Translations under genes and position numbers: made by a program | From: Panopea generosa | Lineage: Eukaryota > Mollusca > Bivalvia > Adapedonta > Hiatellidae | DNA length: 64,000 nt | Direction of reading: 5' to 3' | NCBI GenBank assembly: GCA_029582155.1 | Contig: CM055901.1 | Location: 24,895,657 to 24,959,656, forward strand | In this document: positions 36,201-45,378 of the stretch, piece after piece | Position numbering within the stretch: position 1 is the stretch's first letter | How the letters are laid out: each line of letters starts with the position of its first letter | The notes under the pieces: model-generated | The model's database searches: none | Told to the model about the DNA's origin: nothing | The model's input: the letters and a program-made list of their open reading frames with translations, nothing else

Positions 36201-37583
36201 TTGCCTGTTATTGTCGTAATTTAATAACTCTTCAATCAGTGTGTTTCTGCTTAGTTTCAAACTAGTTTGATAGGCGCCGGCAGTTACAATTAATATCATT
36301 TACAATAATTTGTATATATAACAATCACAGAGGCGATAATCTTTGCCTATTTTTTTAAATCTTATATTTCGTCTTTGTCTGTACATTTTAGTAAAGCAAT
36401 AAAAGTGTCATCAGGTAGGTCATAAGGTAACTGTTATGTTTGTGCTCACCAGTTGTTTTATTTTTTAAACTCAAATGTACGGATTTTTTCTCTAGGGCTG
36501 GTAGACAAGGATCTGACATTACAGCTTCATAAGATATGTATATGTATGTTCTAGCTTTTTACATGTTTTCAAGTCTTTAAGAAAGGATGGGTACATATAC
36601 TGATCTGGAATAAGCATCTTTTCAAACCGCCAGAGGTTGCGAGTTCGATCCCCAGCTCGACCCGATGCCTCTCATAAAACAATACTCAGTACTGGTACTA
36701 CACAGGAAGCGGACTCTAGAGCGGTTCATATAAGCTCTGAGCTTTCATCGCAATCGAGCTAAAATAGATCAGTATAAACTAAAAATACAAATATACCTTA
36801 AAGTGTTGTTTTTTTTTTACAATTTATTGCAATAAAAGCAAATACAGACATAATTTTAGCTTTGCTTAAATTACAAACTTTAAAAAAATAGTTTTTGTTT
36901 AACGTGTATGATATAAACATTAAAATAAAGAAGCAACATATGTAACTGTATGGTATACGCACAGTGAATCAACCTCAGTTTTACAGCTTACCAACATCTA
37001 CAGTTACTATGACGCAAACATAAAGGAAGATTATAGGCTCATTCTCCATGTACAAAATACAACCTTTCATATATACAGAAAGAAAACACGCATCAACAAA
37101 TAAATATGAAGAATGAACCTTGAACATTGATACCAACAGAACTGCAGATTTTCTATAGATACCACGCATATCCAATACTCATCTTGCCGTCTCTTGTGAC
37201 ATACATGTACATGCGCTTCAATGGTCCTTATCTTACCTGACCTAACCTGTGACCCCGGAACACACCGGAGTTGATAATTAAACATTAGAATGACCTACCT
37301 TAATGGGAACGCAGACGACAACCAGCAGCAGGTCTGCAGACGCCAAACTTAGCAGAAACAGGTTCGTGATACTCCGCATACGCTGTCCCCGAGATATTGC
37401 GAATATAACTAACAGATTGCCAACGAGTCCGAGCAGGCCAATAAGACTATAAATGGTTGCCACAGGAACGAATTCCTTTAATGGCAAAGTATCATCAATC
37501 TCATATTCGTACGTAAAGTTACCATAATAATAATAATCATACTCGTGCGTCACGTGCTCGTACGCATTTGTTTCGTTCGACAT
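11825..37583 (-). CDS. Class A neuropeptide-type GPCR, six coding exons
   Basis: A plasma-membrane G-protein-coupled receptor, probably for a neuropeptide. The CDS joins 37583-37299, 28424-28303, 22001-21878, 14097-13892, 13109-12974 and 12289-11825 (1338 nt, 445 aa plus stop). All junctions are GT-AG and phase-consistent (0,2,0,2,0). Residue landmarks: N-glycosylation sequons at N3 and N22 in a Tyr/acid-rich N-terminus; TM1 with G55-N56; TM2 with D84; TM3 Cys C111; ERF at 135-137; TM4 W163; ECL2 Cys C191; TM5 P217 and Y225; a roughly 60-residue ICL3; TM6 CWTP at 306-309; TM7 NPFVY at 348-352; helix 8 followed by Cys 368/370, possibly palmitoylated; and a Ser/Thr-rich tail. Length is normal for the family. 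The TM6-TM7 pattern and ERF-x-AI-x-x-P resemble protostome trissin-, elevenin- and CCK/QRFP-type peptide receptors. I cannot choose among them without a tree, so no symbol is given. No intact neighbouring gene is visible. Confidence 0.93.
12974..13109 (-). CDS. GPCR coding exon 5 (third intracellular loop)
   Basis: This exon completes S246 and encodes residues 247-291. The acceptor is GGCATTTCAG before T. It encodes a hydrophilic loop rich in Thr, Ser and Pro, then the basic segment DDDRTRKQ entering TM6. The donor is CAG/GTATGG (phase 0). It lacks membrane segments, so its assignment rests on phase, boundary signals and the continuity of RTRKQ with the TM6 exon. Confidence 0.85.
13414..13704 (+). 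repeat. Dispersed repeat family A, copy 2, in GPCR intron 4
   Basis: Second copy of the element at 3784-4070, same orientation, ending at a shared TATAATTCCTTG. It occupies over a third of the 782-bp intron between exons 4 and 5, antisense to the gene. Confidence 0.85.
13892..14097 (-). CDS. GPCR coding exon 4 (ECL2, TM5)
   Basis: This exon encodes residues 178-245 plus two bases of S246. The acceptor ATCGTATTGCAG precedes GAA (phase 0). ECL2 carries NWCHKYW, whose C191 would pair with C111. TM5 runs about 206-228 with P217 and Y225. The exon ends RRADMRSG with donor GGAAG/GTATAT (phase 2). A 34-bp tandem array begins about 43 nt upstream of the acceptor. Confidence 0.92.
14140..14296. repeat. 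34-bp tandem repeat, about 4 copies
   Basis: Unit core GGTTGTGGAACGACTGATGT plus TTGGTCTTACACTT, in GPCR intron 3. Its edge lies about 43 nt from the exon 4 acceptor, so it may supply branch-point sequence. Confidence 0.9.
14321..14426. repeat. 44-bp tandem repeat, about 2.5 copies
   Basis: Unit core GACTGGAAGAAGTGTTACAT plus a GCAAACAGAAGTCTAGCGCTT-type remainder, sandwiched between the 34-bp and 40-bp arrays in intron 3. Confidence 0.85.
14427..16390. repeat. 40-bp minisatellite, about 49 copies, intron 3
   Basis: Unit core TGATACATATAAACTATTTT followed by CCTGTGATTTGTACGCACTG. Variants differ mainly after CTATT (ATACTC, TTCCTG, GCACTG, TGCCTG) and in GCACT/GCTCT/TCACT. Variants are grouped in blocks (for example successive ATACTC units near 14950-15180), consistent with local duplication. 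Each unit contains TATAAA on the plus strand. Confidence 0.96.
16391..19734. other. Non-repetitive part of GPCR intron 3
   Basis: AT-rich and without recognisable exons. The only structured piece is a hairpin-bearing segment at 17107-17185 (GACTCCA/TGGAGTC arms, then GCTGTATGAG/CTCATACAGC arms), perhaps a short dispersed element. Confidence 0.5.
19744..19988 (-). mobile_element. tRNA-derived SINE, family 3, intact with target-site duplication
   Basis: Read on the minus strand, the element opens GTCCTCCGTAGCTGAGTGGT, an excellent tRNA Leu/Ser-type A box. It continues through a long variable-arm-like segment to the perfect B box GGTTCGAGTCC. The body ends TATGCCATATATAAC... GGCGTTAAACCC. The direct repeat GATCTAGAT flanks it at 19735-19743 and 19989-19997. 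It lies in GPCR intron 3, sense to the gene. A relative at 58937-59085 adjoins the 84-bp satellite. Confidence 0.92.
20417..20515. repeat. 11-12-bp tandem repeat
   Basis: About eight units of CGGATTCCACT / CGGATTCCCACT in GPCR intron 3, more GC-rich than its surroundings. Confidence 0.85.
20529..21640. repeat. Compound 88-bp / 52-bp minisatellite, intron 3
   Basis: The left part (to about 21170) repeats every 88-89 bp as a composite of TTAAGGGTTGATATACACAC and TAAGGGTTTATGTACACATG subunits. The right part (about 21200-21620) is a 52-bp unit with TTAAGGATTGATATACACTC and GTCTAAGGTTTGAGTATG. The two share subunits, so one probably arose from the other. Confidence 0.93.
21878..22001 (-). CDS. 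GPCR coding exon 3 (ICL2, TM4)
   Basis: This exon completes R136 and encodes residues 137-177. The acceptor is a pure T tract followed by CAG. It starts FVAIRYPLKAR, which with the preceding exon gives ERFVAIRYP, the family's DRY-region motif. TM4 contains W163 (SVWVTS) and ends near P172. The donor is ATT/GTAAGT (phase 0). Confidence 0.92.
22301..23083. repeat. 20-bp minisatellite, about 40 copies, intron 2
   Basis: Unit CACATTCCATGTGTGTCCTG / CACATTTCATGTGTGTCCTA, interspersed with 14-bp short units TAATGTGTGTCCTA. The core is a near-palindrome (ACACATTCCATGTGT). Larger blocks are duplicated (22340-22440 recurs near 22765-22850). Open frames reading CVLHISCVSYTFHVCP-like protein are artefacts of the period. 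Confidence 0.95.
23084..24204. other. Non-repetitive part of GPCR intron 2
   Basis: AT-rich spacer between the 20-bp and 39-bp arrays. No exon, RNA gene or transposon recognised. Confidence 0.5.
24205..28300. repeat. 39-bp minisatellite, about 105 copies, intron 2
   Basis: Unit ACTGAACGGTTCTGTTCTCC plus AGCAGTGTCTACTAAACTT. It is the largest array in the window and contains higher-order duplications: the block at about 24400-24830 recurs at about 26840-27270, and distinctive units at 25458, 26243 and 27743 mark repeated blocks. On the GPCR strand most units carry TTCAGTAAGT, a 5'-splice-site-like motif. The right edge lies within intron 2 at donor position +3. Confidence 0.97.
28303..28424 (-). 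CDS. GPCR coding exon 2 (ECL1, TM3)
   Basis: This exon encodes residues 96-135 plus two bases of R136. The acceptor TATTTTCAG precedes TGT (phase 0). It contains ECL1 with YTWKLGE, the conserved TM3 Cys in VMCK (C111) and the end of TM3, TVMSVER. The donor is GAAAG/GTACAG (phase 2). From intron base +3 onward the sequence is already unit sequence of the 39-bp minisatellite. That puts a second, better-matching donor (GTAAGT) 15 nt further on, in the same phase. Confidence 0.92.
28425..29540. other. 3' part of GPCR intron 1
   Basis: AT-rich spacer. Open frames at 29156-29477 have no recognisable domain or splice support. Confidence 0.45.
29541..29695 (-). mobile_element. SINE family 1, truncated copy
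   Basis: Inverted copy with the body markers TTTAGCTCGATTGCGATGAA, AGCTTATATAAACCGCTCTC and AGAACCAGTACTGAGTGTTT, ending in a B-box remnant GGGATCGAACCTGC. The head beyond the B box is missing. It lies in GPCR intron 1. Confidence 0.8.
30235..30945 (+). pseudogene. Non-LTR retrotransposon 3' end, decayed
   Basis: Frame 30209-30593 reads as the C-terminal Cys/His domain of a LINE reverse transcriptase: STFSKFRCGVAPI, an in-frame TGA, then IDTGRYDNLKLEDRKCPFCN (a Cys-x2-Cys knuckle), HVTLECHLYNDLR and a stop after RRAFYLCK near 30590. The following 350 bp to TGAAATAAAGATTAAATA (about 30945) resembles a LINE 3' UTR. It is heavily 5' truncated, as usual for such copies, and sits in GPCR intron 1. 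The clade is not assigned. Confidence 0.85.
30946..33596. other. Intron 1 sequence without recognised genes
   Basis: AT-rich. Open frames at 31492-31779, 31760-31990 and 32986-33225 show low-complexity, hydrophobic or unsupported products. The stretch 32755-33085 is a dispersed repeat, listed separately. Confidence 0.45.
32755..33085 (+). repeat. Dispersed repeat family B, copy 1
   Basis: Diverged copy of 51488-51830. Shared anchors in order are GGACTCA...CACTATTA, a T/C tract ending TTTTTTTCAGG, ATGCTGATACCA, GACAA.TCTGT.TC, CTCTG.AAATTGA.GG and TCTGGTCAAG. No coding frame is shared, so the class is unknown. Confidence 0.6.
33597..33735 (+). mobile_element. SINE family 1, degraded copy
   Basis: Recognisable through GCCTCTCAAAAACA, TTGGTTCTACCCAAGAACAG, CATATATGTCGCAATGAA and TAGTACAAACTAAACT in the order of the intact copy at 5145-5337. 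The head is lost. Confidence 0.65.
33736..36599. other. Intron 1 sequence without recognised genes
   Basis: AT-rich. Three copies of a 22-bp GGAACATCGATTTTACATTT-type repeat lie at about 35471-35540. A 21-nt segment at 34645-34665 is the exact reverse complement of 30708-30728 in the LINE tail. Nothing coding is seen. Confidence 0.45.
36600..36785 (+). mobile_element. SINE family 1, copy with degraded A box
   Basis: B box GAGTTCGATCCCC, then ACCCGATGCCTCTCATAAAA, CAGTACTGGTACTACACAGG and ATATAAGCTCTGAGCTTTCA, very close to the 5145-5337 copy. The 5' half of the head is not recognisable. Confidence 0.82.
37299..37583 (-). CDS. GPCR coding exon 1 (N-terminus, TM1, TM2)
   Basis: This exon encodes residues 1-95. 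The ATG at 37583-37581 is the only Met codon in frame, with an in-frame TGA a few codons upstream. The adjoining TTG-initiated reading further upstream is not a eukaryotic start. The product begins MSNETNAYEH, continues through a YYYY stretch, then TM1 (about 38-63, LVGNLLV) and TM2 (about 73-95, LASADLLLVVV). The exon ends AAG before donor GTAGGT (phase 0). Any 5' UTR exons lie at higher coordinates and cannot be placed. Confidence 0.93.
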
Positions 37584-38795
37584 ATTTCTCAAACTTCAAT
37601 GGTACGTCGTTTCTTAGAAAAATCCCACTAGAAATAACAACGTTTATGTATAAAGGTAAAAATATATATATTCAATATCTCTACGTCACCAATGTGTTCA
37701 CTTATTATTATATTGAATAGTAAACTATAGTATTGAATATGTCAATCATTTATAATCATGTTAAATATATCACTCAAGTCCTTAATAAAAAACTATACGA
37801 TCACAAATACACTGCACGTGTTGCATGTACGATGATGAAATTATCAATGAAAGTACTGCAGTAGTCGTATCTGTATTATAATCCTCCGCACGGGCAAAAC
37901 CCGATGTTACTTTTAAGTTTCCCGTGACGTTCCAAACCACCACCTTGCATAATCAGAGTCGAACAGATGTGAATAGGATATGTCATTATATCTAAGATAA
38001 ATTCATATAAACATTTATGAAGTAAAAACCAAGTTGAGATCTGATACAGGCTGATATACGTTCTTGGCTGACGGATTTCTGATGTATTTATCACGCTAAA
38101 TAGCAGAAAACTGGAGCGCTCTGTTCGATAGCATCGCCGTCGTATGTATGATAAACGAACACTTTGACTAAAACACCCAACCTCTGTCTAAACGCTTATG
38201 TATTCACAGTTTTGAACTTAATTTATTTATTTAAACAAATTTCCCAGATAATATGCCGAAAAAAAAAATTAAGTTTCTTTTCATTTTTTTTTTCGCTGTA
38301 CGTATACTTGACGTAAGCGATTATGAGATTTCAATTATAGCCGGATTAAAAAGAATATCTGCGAAGTTTCAGTGTGTTGTTGTGCGTGTTTTTTAATGTA
38401 GGTAATAATAATATATTTCAATGTTCCGCGTCCGCCACTCCCTCCTCTCTCGTTCTTGACAACTACTCAAGTTGAGCGATTGTTTTCCCACGGAAGACAA
38501 ACAACACCAAGGAAAAACTAAATTGAATTTATTAAATATTTGTAAAATCAAATTGGAATAACGTGAACTAATTTAAAATGGCACCTCTTACGTGCAAAAT
38601 CTCCCAGCTTCACCTCCTCATCATTCAGCTATGTCCGCCGGTCGCAGTACCGAAATACAAATACATGTATAACGTAATCTTGTCCGGTAAAAAGTATATT
38701 CAAAAGTTTCTTCTCTATTTTTTATGCTATCGAATAAACTAGTTTGAACCCACACATGAATGTCTTTTAGTTCCATCGAAAATTTGTTAGTGTTA
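37584..38795. other. Upstream flank of the GPCR first coding exon
   Basis: This contains any proximal promoter or 5' UTR exon, but no TATA box, initiator or splice donor can be assigned with confidence. The AT-rich sequence shows no other gene. Confidence 0.4.
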
Positions 38796-39113
38796 TGATT
38801 TTCTTGTTTCATTAAACATAAACATATCTACTTTGTTAGATTTACAATTTTCTTGTTTCATTAAACATAAGTAAATCTACTTTGTCAGGTTTGCAATTTT
38901 ATTGTTTCATTAAACATAAATATATCTACTTTTTTAGATTTGCAATATTCTTGTTTCATCAAACATAAATATATCTACTTTGTTAGGTTTACAATATTCT
39001 TGTTTCATTAAACATAAATATATCTACTTTTTTAGATTTGCAATATTATTGTTTCATCAAACATAAATAGAGCTACTTTGTTAGTTTTACAATATTCTTG
39101 TTCCATTAAACAT
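38796..39113. repeat. 49-bp tandem repeat, about 6.5 copies
   Basis: Unit core TTCTTGTTTCATTAAACATA followed by AATATATCTACTTTGTTAGATTTGCAATA-type sequence. It ends about 50 bp before the 48-bp array. Confidence 0.92.
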
Positions 39114-39163
39114 CCATAGGTTGTAAAACGGACATGCGCAGTGTTGTAGCTGAATTATTAATG

Positions 39164-41521
39164 AGAGGTACGTGATAATGCCGAGGCATGGTAACTCTGG
39201 TATAGATGAACAAAGACACGTGAAAATACCGAGACACGGTAACTGTGGTAAAGATGAACAGAGGCACGTGATAACGCCGAGACACAGTTGGTAAAGATGA
39301 ACAGAGACACGTGATAACGCCGAGAGACGGTAACTCTGGTAAAGATGAACAGAGACACGTGATAACACCGAGACACGGTTACTCCGGTATAGATGAACAG
39401 AGGCACGTGATAACGCCGAGGCATGGTAACTCTGGTATAGATGAACAAAGACACGTGATAACGCCGAGACACGGTTACTCCGGTATAGATGAACAGAGGC
39501 ACGTGATAACGCCGAGACACGGTAACTCTGGTAAAGATGAACAGAGACACGTGATAACGCCGAGACACGGTTACTCCGGTATAGATGAACAGAGGCACGT
39601 GATAACGCCGAGACACGGTAACTCTGGTAAAGATGAACAGAGACACGTGATAACGCCGAGACACGGTTACTCCGGTATATATGAACAGAGGCACGTGATA
39701 ACGCCGAGACACGGTAACTCTGGTAAAGATGAACAGAGACACGTGATAACGCCGAGACACGGTTACTCCGGTATAGATAAACAGAGGCACGTGATAACGC
39801 CGAGACACGGTTACTATGGTAAAGATGAACAGAGACACGTGATAACGCCGAGACACAGTAACTCTGGTAAAGATGAACGGGGCACGTGATAACGCTGAGA
39901 CACGGTAACTCTGGTATACGTGATAATACCAAGTTACGATAACTCCGGTATAGATGAATAGAGGCACGTGATAACACCGAGACACGGTAACTCTGGTAAA
40001 GATGAACAGAGACACGTGATAACGCCGAGACACGGTAACTCTGGTATAGATAAACAGAGGCACGTGATAACGCCGAGACAAGGTAGCCCTGGTAAAGATA
40101 AACAGAGGAACGTGACAACGCCGAGACACAGTAACCCTGGTTTAGATGAACAGAGGCACGTGATAATGACGAAACACGACAACTTCGGTAAAGATGAACT
40201 GAGGCACGTGAAAATGCCGAGTTACGATAACTCCGGTATAGATGAACTAAGGCACGTGAAAATGCCGAGTTACGATAACTCCGGTATAGATTAACAAAGG
40301 CACGTGATAACGCCGAGACACGGTAGCTCTGGTATAGATGATCAGAGGCAAGTGATAATGCCGAGACACGATAACTCCGGTATAGATGAACAAAGGCATT
40401 TGATAGCGCCGAGACACGGTAACCCTGGTAAAGATGAACAAAGACACGTGATTACGCCGAGACACGGTAACTCTGGTAAAGATGAACGGGGCGCGTGATA
40501 ACGCCGATACTCGGTGACTGGTAAAGATGAACAGAGACACGTGATAACGCCGAGACACGGTTACTCCGGTATAGATGAACAGAGGCACGGGCTAACGCCG
40601 AGACACGGTAACACCGGTAAAGATGAACAGAGACACGTGATAACGCCGAGACACGGTTACTGTGGTAAAGATGAACGGGGCACGTGATAACGCTGAGACA
40701 CGGTAACTCTGGTATACGTGATAATACCGAGTTACGATAACTCCAGTATAGATGAATAGAGGCACGTGATAGCGCCGAGACACGGTAACTCTGGTAAAGA
40801 TGAATTGAGACACGTGATAACGCCGAGACACGGTAACTCTGGTATAGATGAACAGAGGCACGTGGTAACGCCGATACATGGTAGCTCTGGAAAAGATGAA
40901 CAGAGGCACGTGATAATGCCGAGTTACGATAACTCCGGTATAGATGAACAGAGGCACGTGATAACGCCGAGACACGGTAGCGCTGGTATAGATGAACAGA
41001 GGCACGTGATAATGCCGAGACACGATAACTCCGGCATAGATGAACAGAGGCACGTGATAACGCCGAGACACGGTAACACTGGTATAGATGAACAGAGGCA
41101 CGTGATAATGCCGAAACACGATAACTCCGGCATAGATGAACAGAGGCACGTGATAACGCCGAGACACGATAACTCCGGTATAGATGAACAGAGGTACGTG
41201 ATAATGCTGAGTTACGATAACTCTGGTATAGATGAACTAAGACACGTAATAACGCCGAGACACGGTAACACCGGTATAGATGAACAGTGGTACGTGATAA
41301 TGTCGAGTTACGATAACTCTGGTATAGATGAACAGAGACACGTGATAATGCCGAGACACGGTAACACCGGTATAGATGAACAGAGGCACGTGATAATGCC
41401 GAGTTACGATAACTCTGGTATGGATGAACAGAGACACGTGATAATGCCGAGACACGGTTACTCCGGTATAGATGAACAGAGACACGTGGTAACGCCGAGA
41501 CACGGTAACTGTGGTAAAGAT
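39164..41521. repeat. 48-bp minisatellite with a CACGTG E-box in most units, about 49 copies
   Basis: Unit core AGGCACGTGATAACGCCGAG plus ACACGGTAACTCTGGTAAAGATGAACAG. Nearly every unit keeps the palindromic hexamer CACGTG, while other positions vary (GGTAACTCTGGTAAA, GGTTACTCCGGTATA, GATAACTCCGGTATA variants). A 48-bp period is 16 codons, so frames up to 343 codons stay open on both strands. Codon-neutral substitution is not evident and no Met-led exon structure exists, so no protein is called. It lies 1.6-4 kb upstream of the GPCR start codon. Confidence 0.96.
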
Positions 41522-41598
41522 AGTCTTTTGTAAATAAGTTTTAATTGTATTTACTGTCTCAACCAACAGCTAAGTTTTTAAAACCGTCTAAGTTCTTC

Positions 41599-44500
41599 AG
41601 TGAACTAGTAGATTAATTTCACACAGTAGTTACGATATGTAACAGTAATATATCTATAGTCATGAAATGTAACAATGATATCACTGGTGAGTTATTGAAA
41701 TGATTACAGTGAACTAGTAGGTTAATCTCACACTATAGTCATGAAATGTAACAATGATATCACTGGTGAGTTATTGAACTGACTACAGTCAACAAGTACG
41801 TTAATCTTACACAGTAGTTATGATACATATGTAACAATGATATTACTAGTGAGTTATTGAACTGACTACAGTGAACTAGTAGGTTAATCTCACACTGTAG
41901 TTATGATACATATGTAACAATGATATCACTAGTGAGTTATTGAACTGACTACAGTGAACTAATAGGTTAATCTCACACTGTAGTTATGATACATAAGTAA
42001 CAATGATATCACTGGTGGGTTATTGAACTGACTACAGTGAACTAGTATGTTAATCTCACACTGTAGTTATGATACATATGTAACAATGATATCACTAGTG
42101 AGTTATTGAACTGACTACAGTGAACTAGTAGGTTAATCTCACACTGTAGTTATGATACATATGTAACAATGATATCACTGGTGAGTTATTGAACTGACTA
42201 CAGTGAAATAGTAGGTTAATCTCACACTGTAGTTATGATACATATGTAACAATGATATCACTGGTGAGGTATTGAACAGACTACAGTGAACTAGTATGTT
42301 AATCTCACACTGTAGTTATGATACATATGTAACAATGATATCACTGGTGAGTTATTGAACTGACTACAGTGAACTAGTATGTTAATCTCACACTGTAGTT
42401 ATCATATGTAACAATGATATCACTAGTGAGTTATTGAACTGACTACAGTGAGCTAGTAGGTTAATCTCACACTGTAGTTATGATACATATGTAACAATGA
42501 TATCACTGGTGAGTTATTGAACTGACTACAGTGAACTAGTATGTTAATCTTACACTGTAGTTATGATACATATGTAACAATGATATCACTGGTGAGTTAT
42601 GGAACTGACTACAGTGAACTAGTATGTTAATCTCACGCTGTAGTTATGATATGTAACAATGATATCACTAGTGAGTTATTGAACTGACTACAGTGAACTA
42701 ATAGGTTAATCTCACACTGTAGTTATGATACATATGTAACAATGATATCACTGGTGAGTTATTGAACTGACTACAATGAACTAGTAGGTTAATCTTACAC
42801 TGTAGTTATGATACATATTTTTCAATGATATCACTGGTGAGTTATGGAACTGACTACAGTGAACTAGTATGTTAATCTCACACTGTAGTTATGATACATA
42901 TGTAACAATGATATCACTGGTGAGATATTGAACTGACTACAGTGAACTAGTAGGTTAATCTCACTGTAGTTATGATATGAAACAGTGCTATCATTGGTGG
43001 CTTATTGAACTGACTACAGTGAACTAATAGGTTAATCTTACACAGTAGTTATGATACATATGTAACAGTGATATCACTGGTGAGTTATTGAACTGACTAC
43101 AGTGAACTAGTAGGTTAATCTCACACTGTAGTTATGATACATATGTAACTGTGATATCACTGGTGATTTATTGAACTGACTACAGTGAACTAGTAGGTTA
43201 ATCTCACACTACTTATGATAGATATGTAACAGTGATATCACTGGTGATTTATTGAACTGACTTCAGTGAACTAGTAGGCTAATCTCACACTGTAGTTATG
43301 ATACATATGTAACAGTGATATCTCTGGTGAGTTATCGAACTGACTACAGTGAATTGGTAGAATAATCTCACACAGTAGCTATGATATGTAACAATGATAT
43401 CACTGTATGGTTATTTAACTGACTACAGTGAACTAGTATGTGAATCTCACACTGTAGTAATGATATGTAACAATGATATCACTGGTGGGTTATTGAACTG
43501 GCTACAGTGAACTAGTATGTTAATCTCACACTGTAGTTATGATACATATGTAACAATGATATCTCTGGTGAGTTATCGAACTGACTACAGTGAATTGGTA
43601 GAATAATCTCACACAGTAGCTATGAAATGTAACAATGATATCACTGTATGGTTATTGAACTGACTACAGTGAACTAGTATGTGAATCTCACACTGTAGTA
43701 ATGATATGTAACAATGATATCACTGGTGGGTTATTGAACTGACTACAGTGAACTTGTAGGTTAATCTCACACTGTAGTTATGATACATATGTAACAATGA
43801 TATCTCTGGTGAGTTATTGAACTGACTACAGTGAACTAGTAGGTTAATCTCACACAGTAGTAATGATATGTAACAATGATATTACTGGTGAGTTATTGAA
43901 CTGGCTACAGTGAACTAGTATGTTAATCTCACACTGTAGTTATGATACATATGTAACAATGATATCTCTGGTGAGTTATCGAACTGACTACAGTGAATTG
44001 GTAGAATAATCTCACACAGTAGCTATGATATGTAACAATGATATCACTGTATGGTTATTGAACTGACTACAGTGAACTAGTATGTGAATCTCACACTGTA
44101 GTAATGATATGTAACAATGATATCACTGGTGGGTTATTGAACTGGCTACAGTGAACTAGTATGTTAATCTCACACTGTAGTTATGATACATATGTAACAA
44201 TGATATCACTGGTGAGTTATTGAACTGACTACAGTGAACTAGTATGTTAATCTCACACTGTAGTTATGATACATATGTAACAATGATATCACTAGTGAGT
44301 TATTGAACTGACTACAGTGAACTAGTAGATTAATCTCACACTGTAGTTATGATACATATGTAACGATGATACCTTTGGTGAGTTATCGAACTGACTACAG
44401 TGAATTGGTAGAATAATCTCGCACAGTAGCTATGATATCTAACAATGATATCACTGTAGGGTTATTGAACTGACTACAGTGAACTAGTATGTGAATCTCA

Positions 44501-45378
44501 CACTGTAGTTATGATATGTAACAATGATATCACTGGTGGGTTATTGAACTGGCTACAGTGAACTAGTATGTTAATCTCACATTGTAGTTATGATACATAT
44601 GTAACAATGATATCACTAGTGAGTTATTGAACTGACTACAGTGAACTAGTAGGTTAATCTCACACTTTAGTTATGATACATATGTAACAATGATATCACT
44701 AGTGAGTTATTGAACTGACTACAGTGAACTAGTAAATTAATCTCACACTGTAGTTATGATACATATGTAACAATGATATCACTGGTGAGTTATTGAACTG
44801 ACTACAGTAAACTAGTAGGTTAATCTTACACTGTATTTATGATACATATGTAACAATGATATCACTGGTGAGTTATTGAACTGACTACAGTCAACTAGTA
44901 TGTTAATCTCACACTGTAGTTATGATTTATAACAATGATATCACTAGTGAGTTATTGAACTGACTACAGTGAACTAGTAGGTTAATCTCACACTGTAGTT
45001 ATGATACATGTGTAACAATGATATCACTAGTGAGTTATTGAACTGACTACAGTGAACTTGTAGGTTAATCTCACACTGTAGTTATGATACATATGTAACA
45101 ATGATATCACTAGTGAGTTATTGAACTGACTACAGGGAACTAATAGGTTAATCTTACACAGTAGTTATGATACATATGTAACAGTGATATCACTGGTGAG
45201 TTATTGAACTGACTACAGTAAACTAGTAGGTTAATCTCACACTGTAGTTATGATATGTAACAATGATATCACTGGTGGGTTATTGAACTGACTACAGTAA
45301 ACTAGTATGTTAATCTCACACTGTAGTTATGGTATGTAACAGTGATATCACTGGTGAGTTATTGAACTAACTACAGTG
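41599..45378. repeat. About 83-bp satellite with higher-order structure, about 46 copies
   Basis: Unit core GAACTGACTACAGTGAACTA, then GTAGGTTAATCTCACACTGT, AGTTATGATACATATGTAAC and AATGATATCACTGGTGAGTT. Short units lack the ACAT segment (78-79 bp). Some units carry the 10-bp palindrome TCACTAGTGA. From about 43330 to 44480 a multi-monomer block beginning GAGTTATCGAACTGAC...GAATTGGTAG recurs (43330, 43569, 43972, 44380). Confidence 0.96.

Noticed and set aside
37299-37592. Longer GPCR N-terminus starting at TTG (37592)
   Set aside because: TTG is not a credible eukaryotic start. The ATG at 37583 is in frame and downstream of an in-frame stop.
39087-41566. Overlapping long open frames (up to 343 codons) on both strands
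   Set aside because: They are the 48-bp minisatellite read in open phases. Several frames are open at once on both strands, which follows from a period divisible by three. There is no exon structure or recognisable domain.
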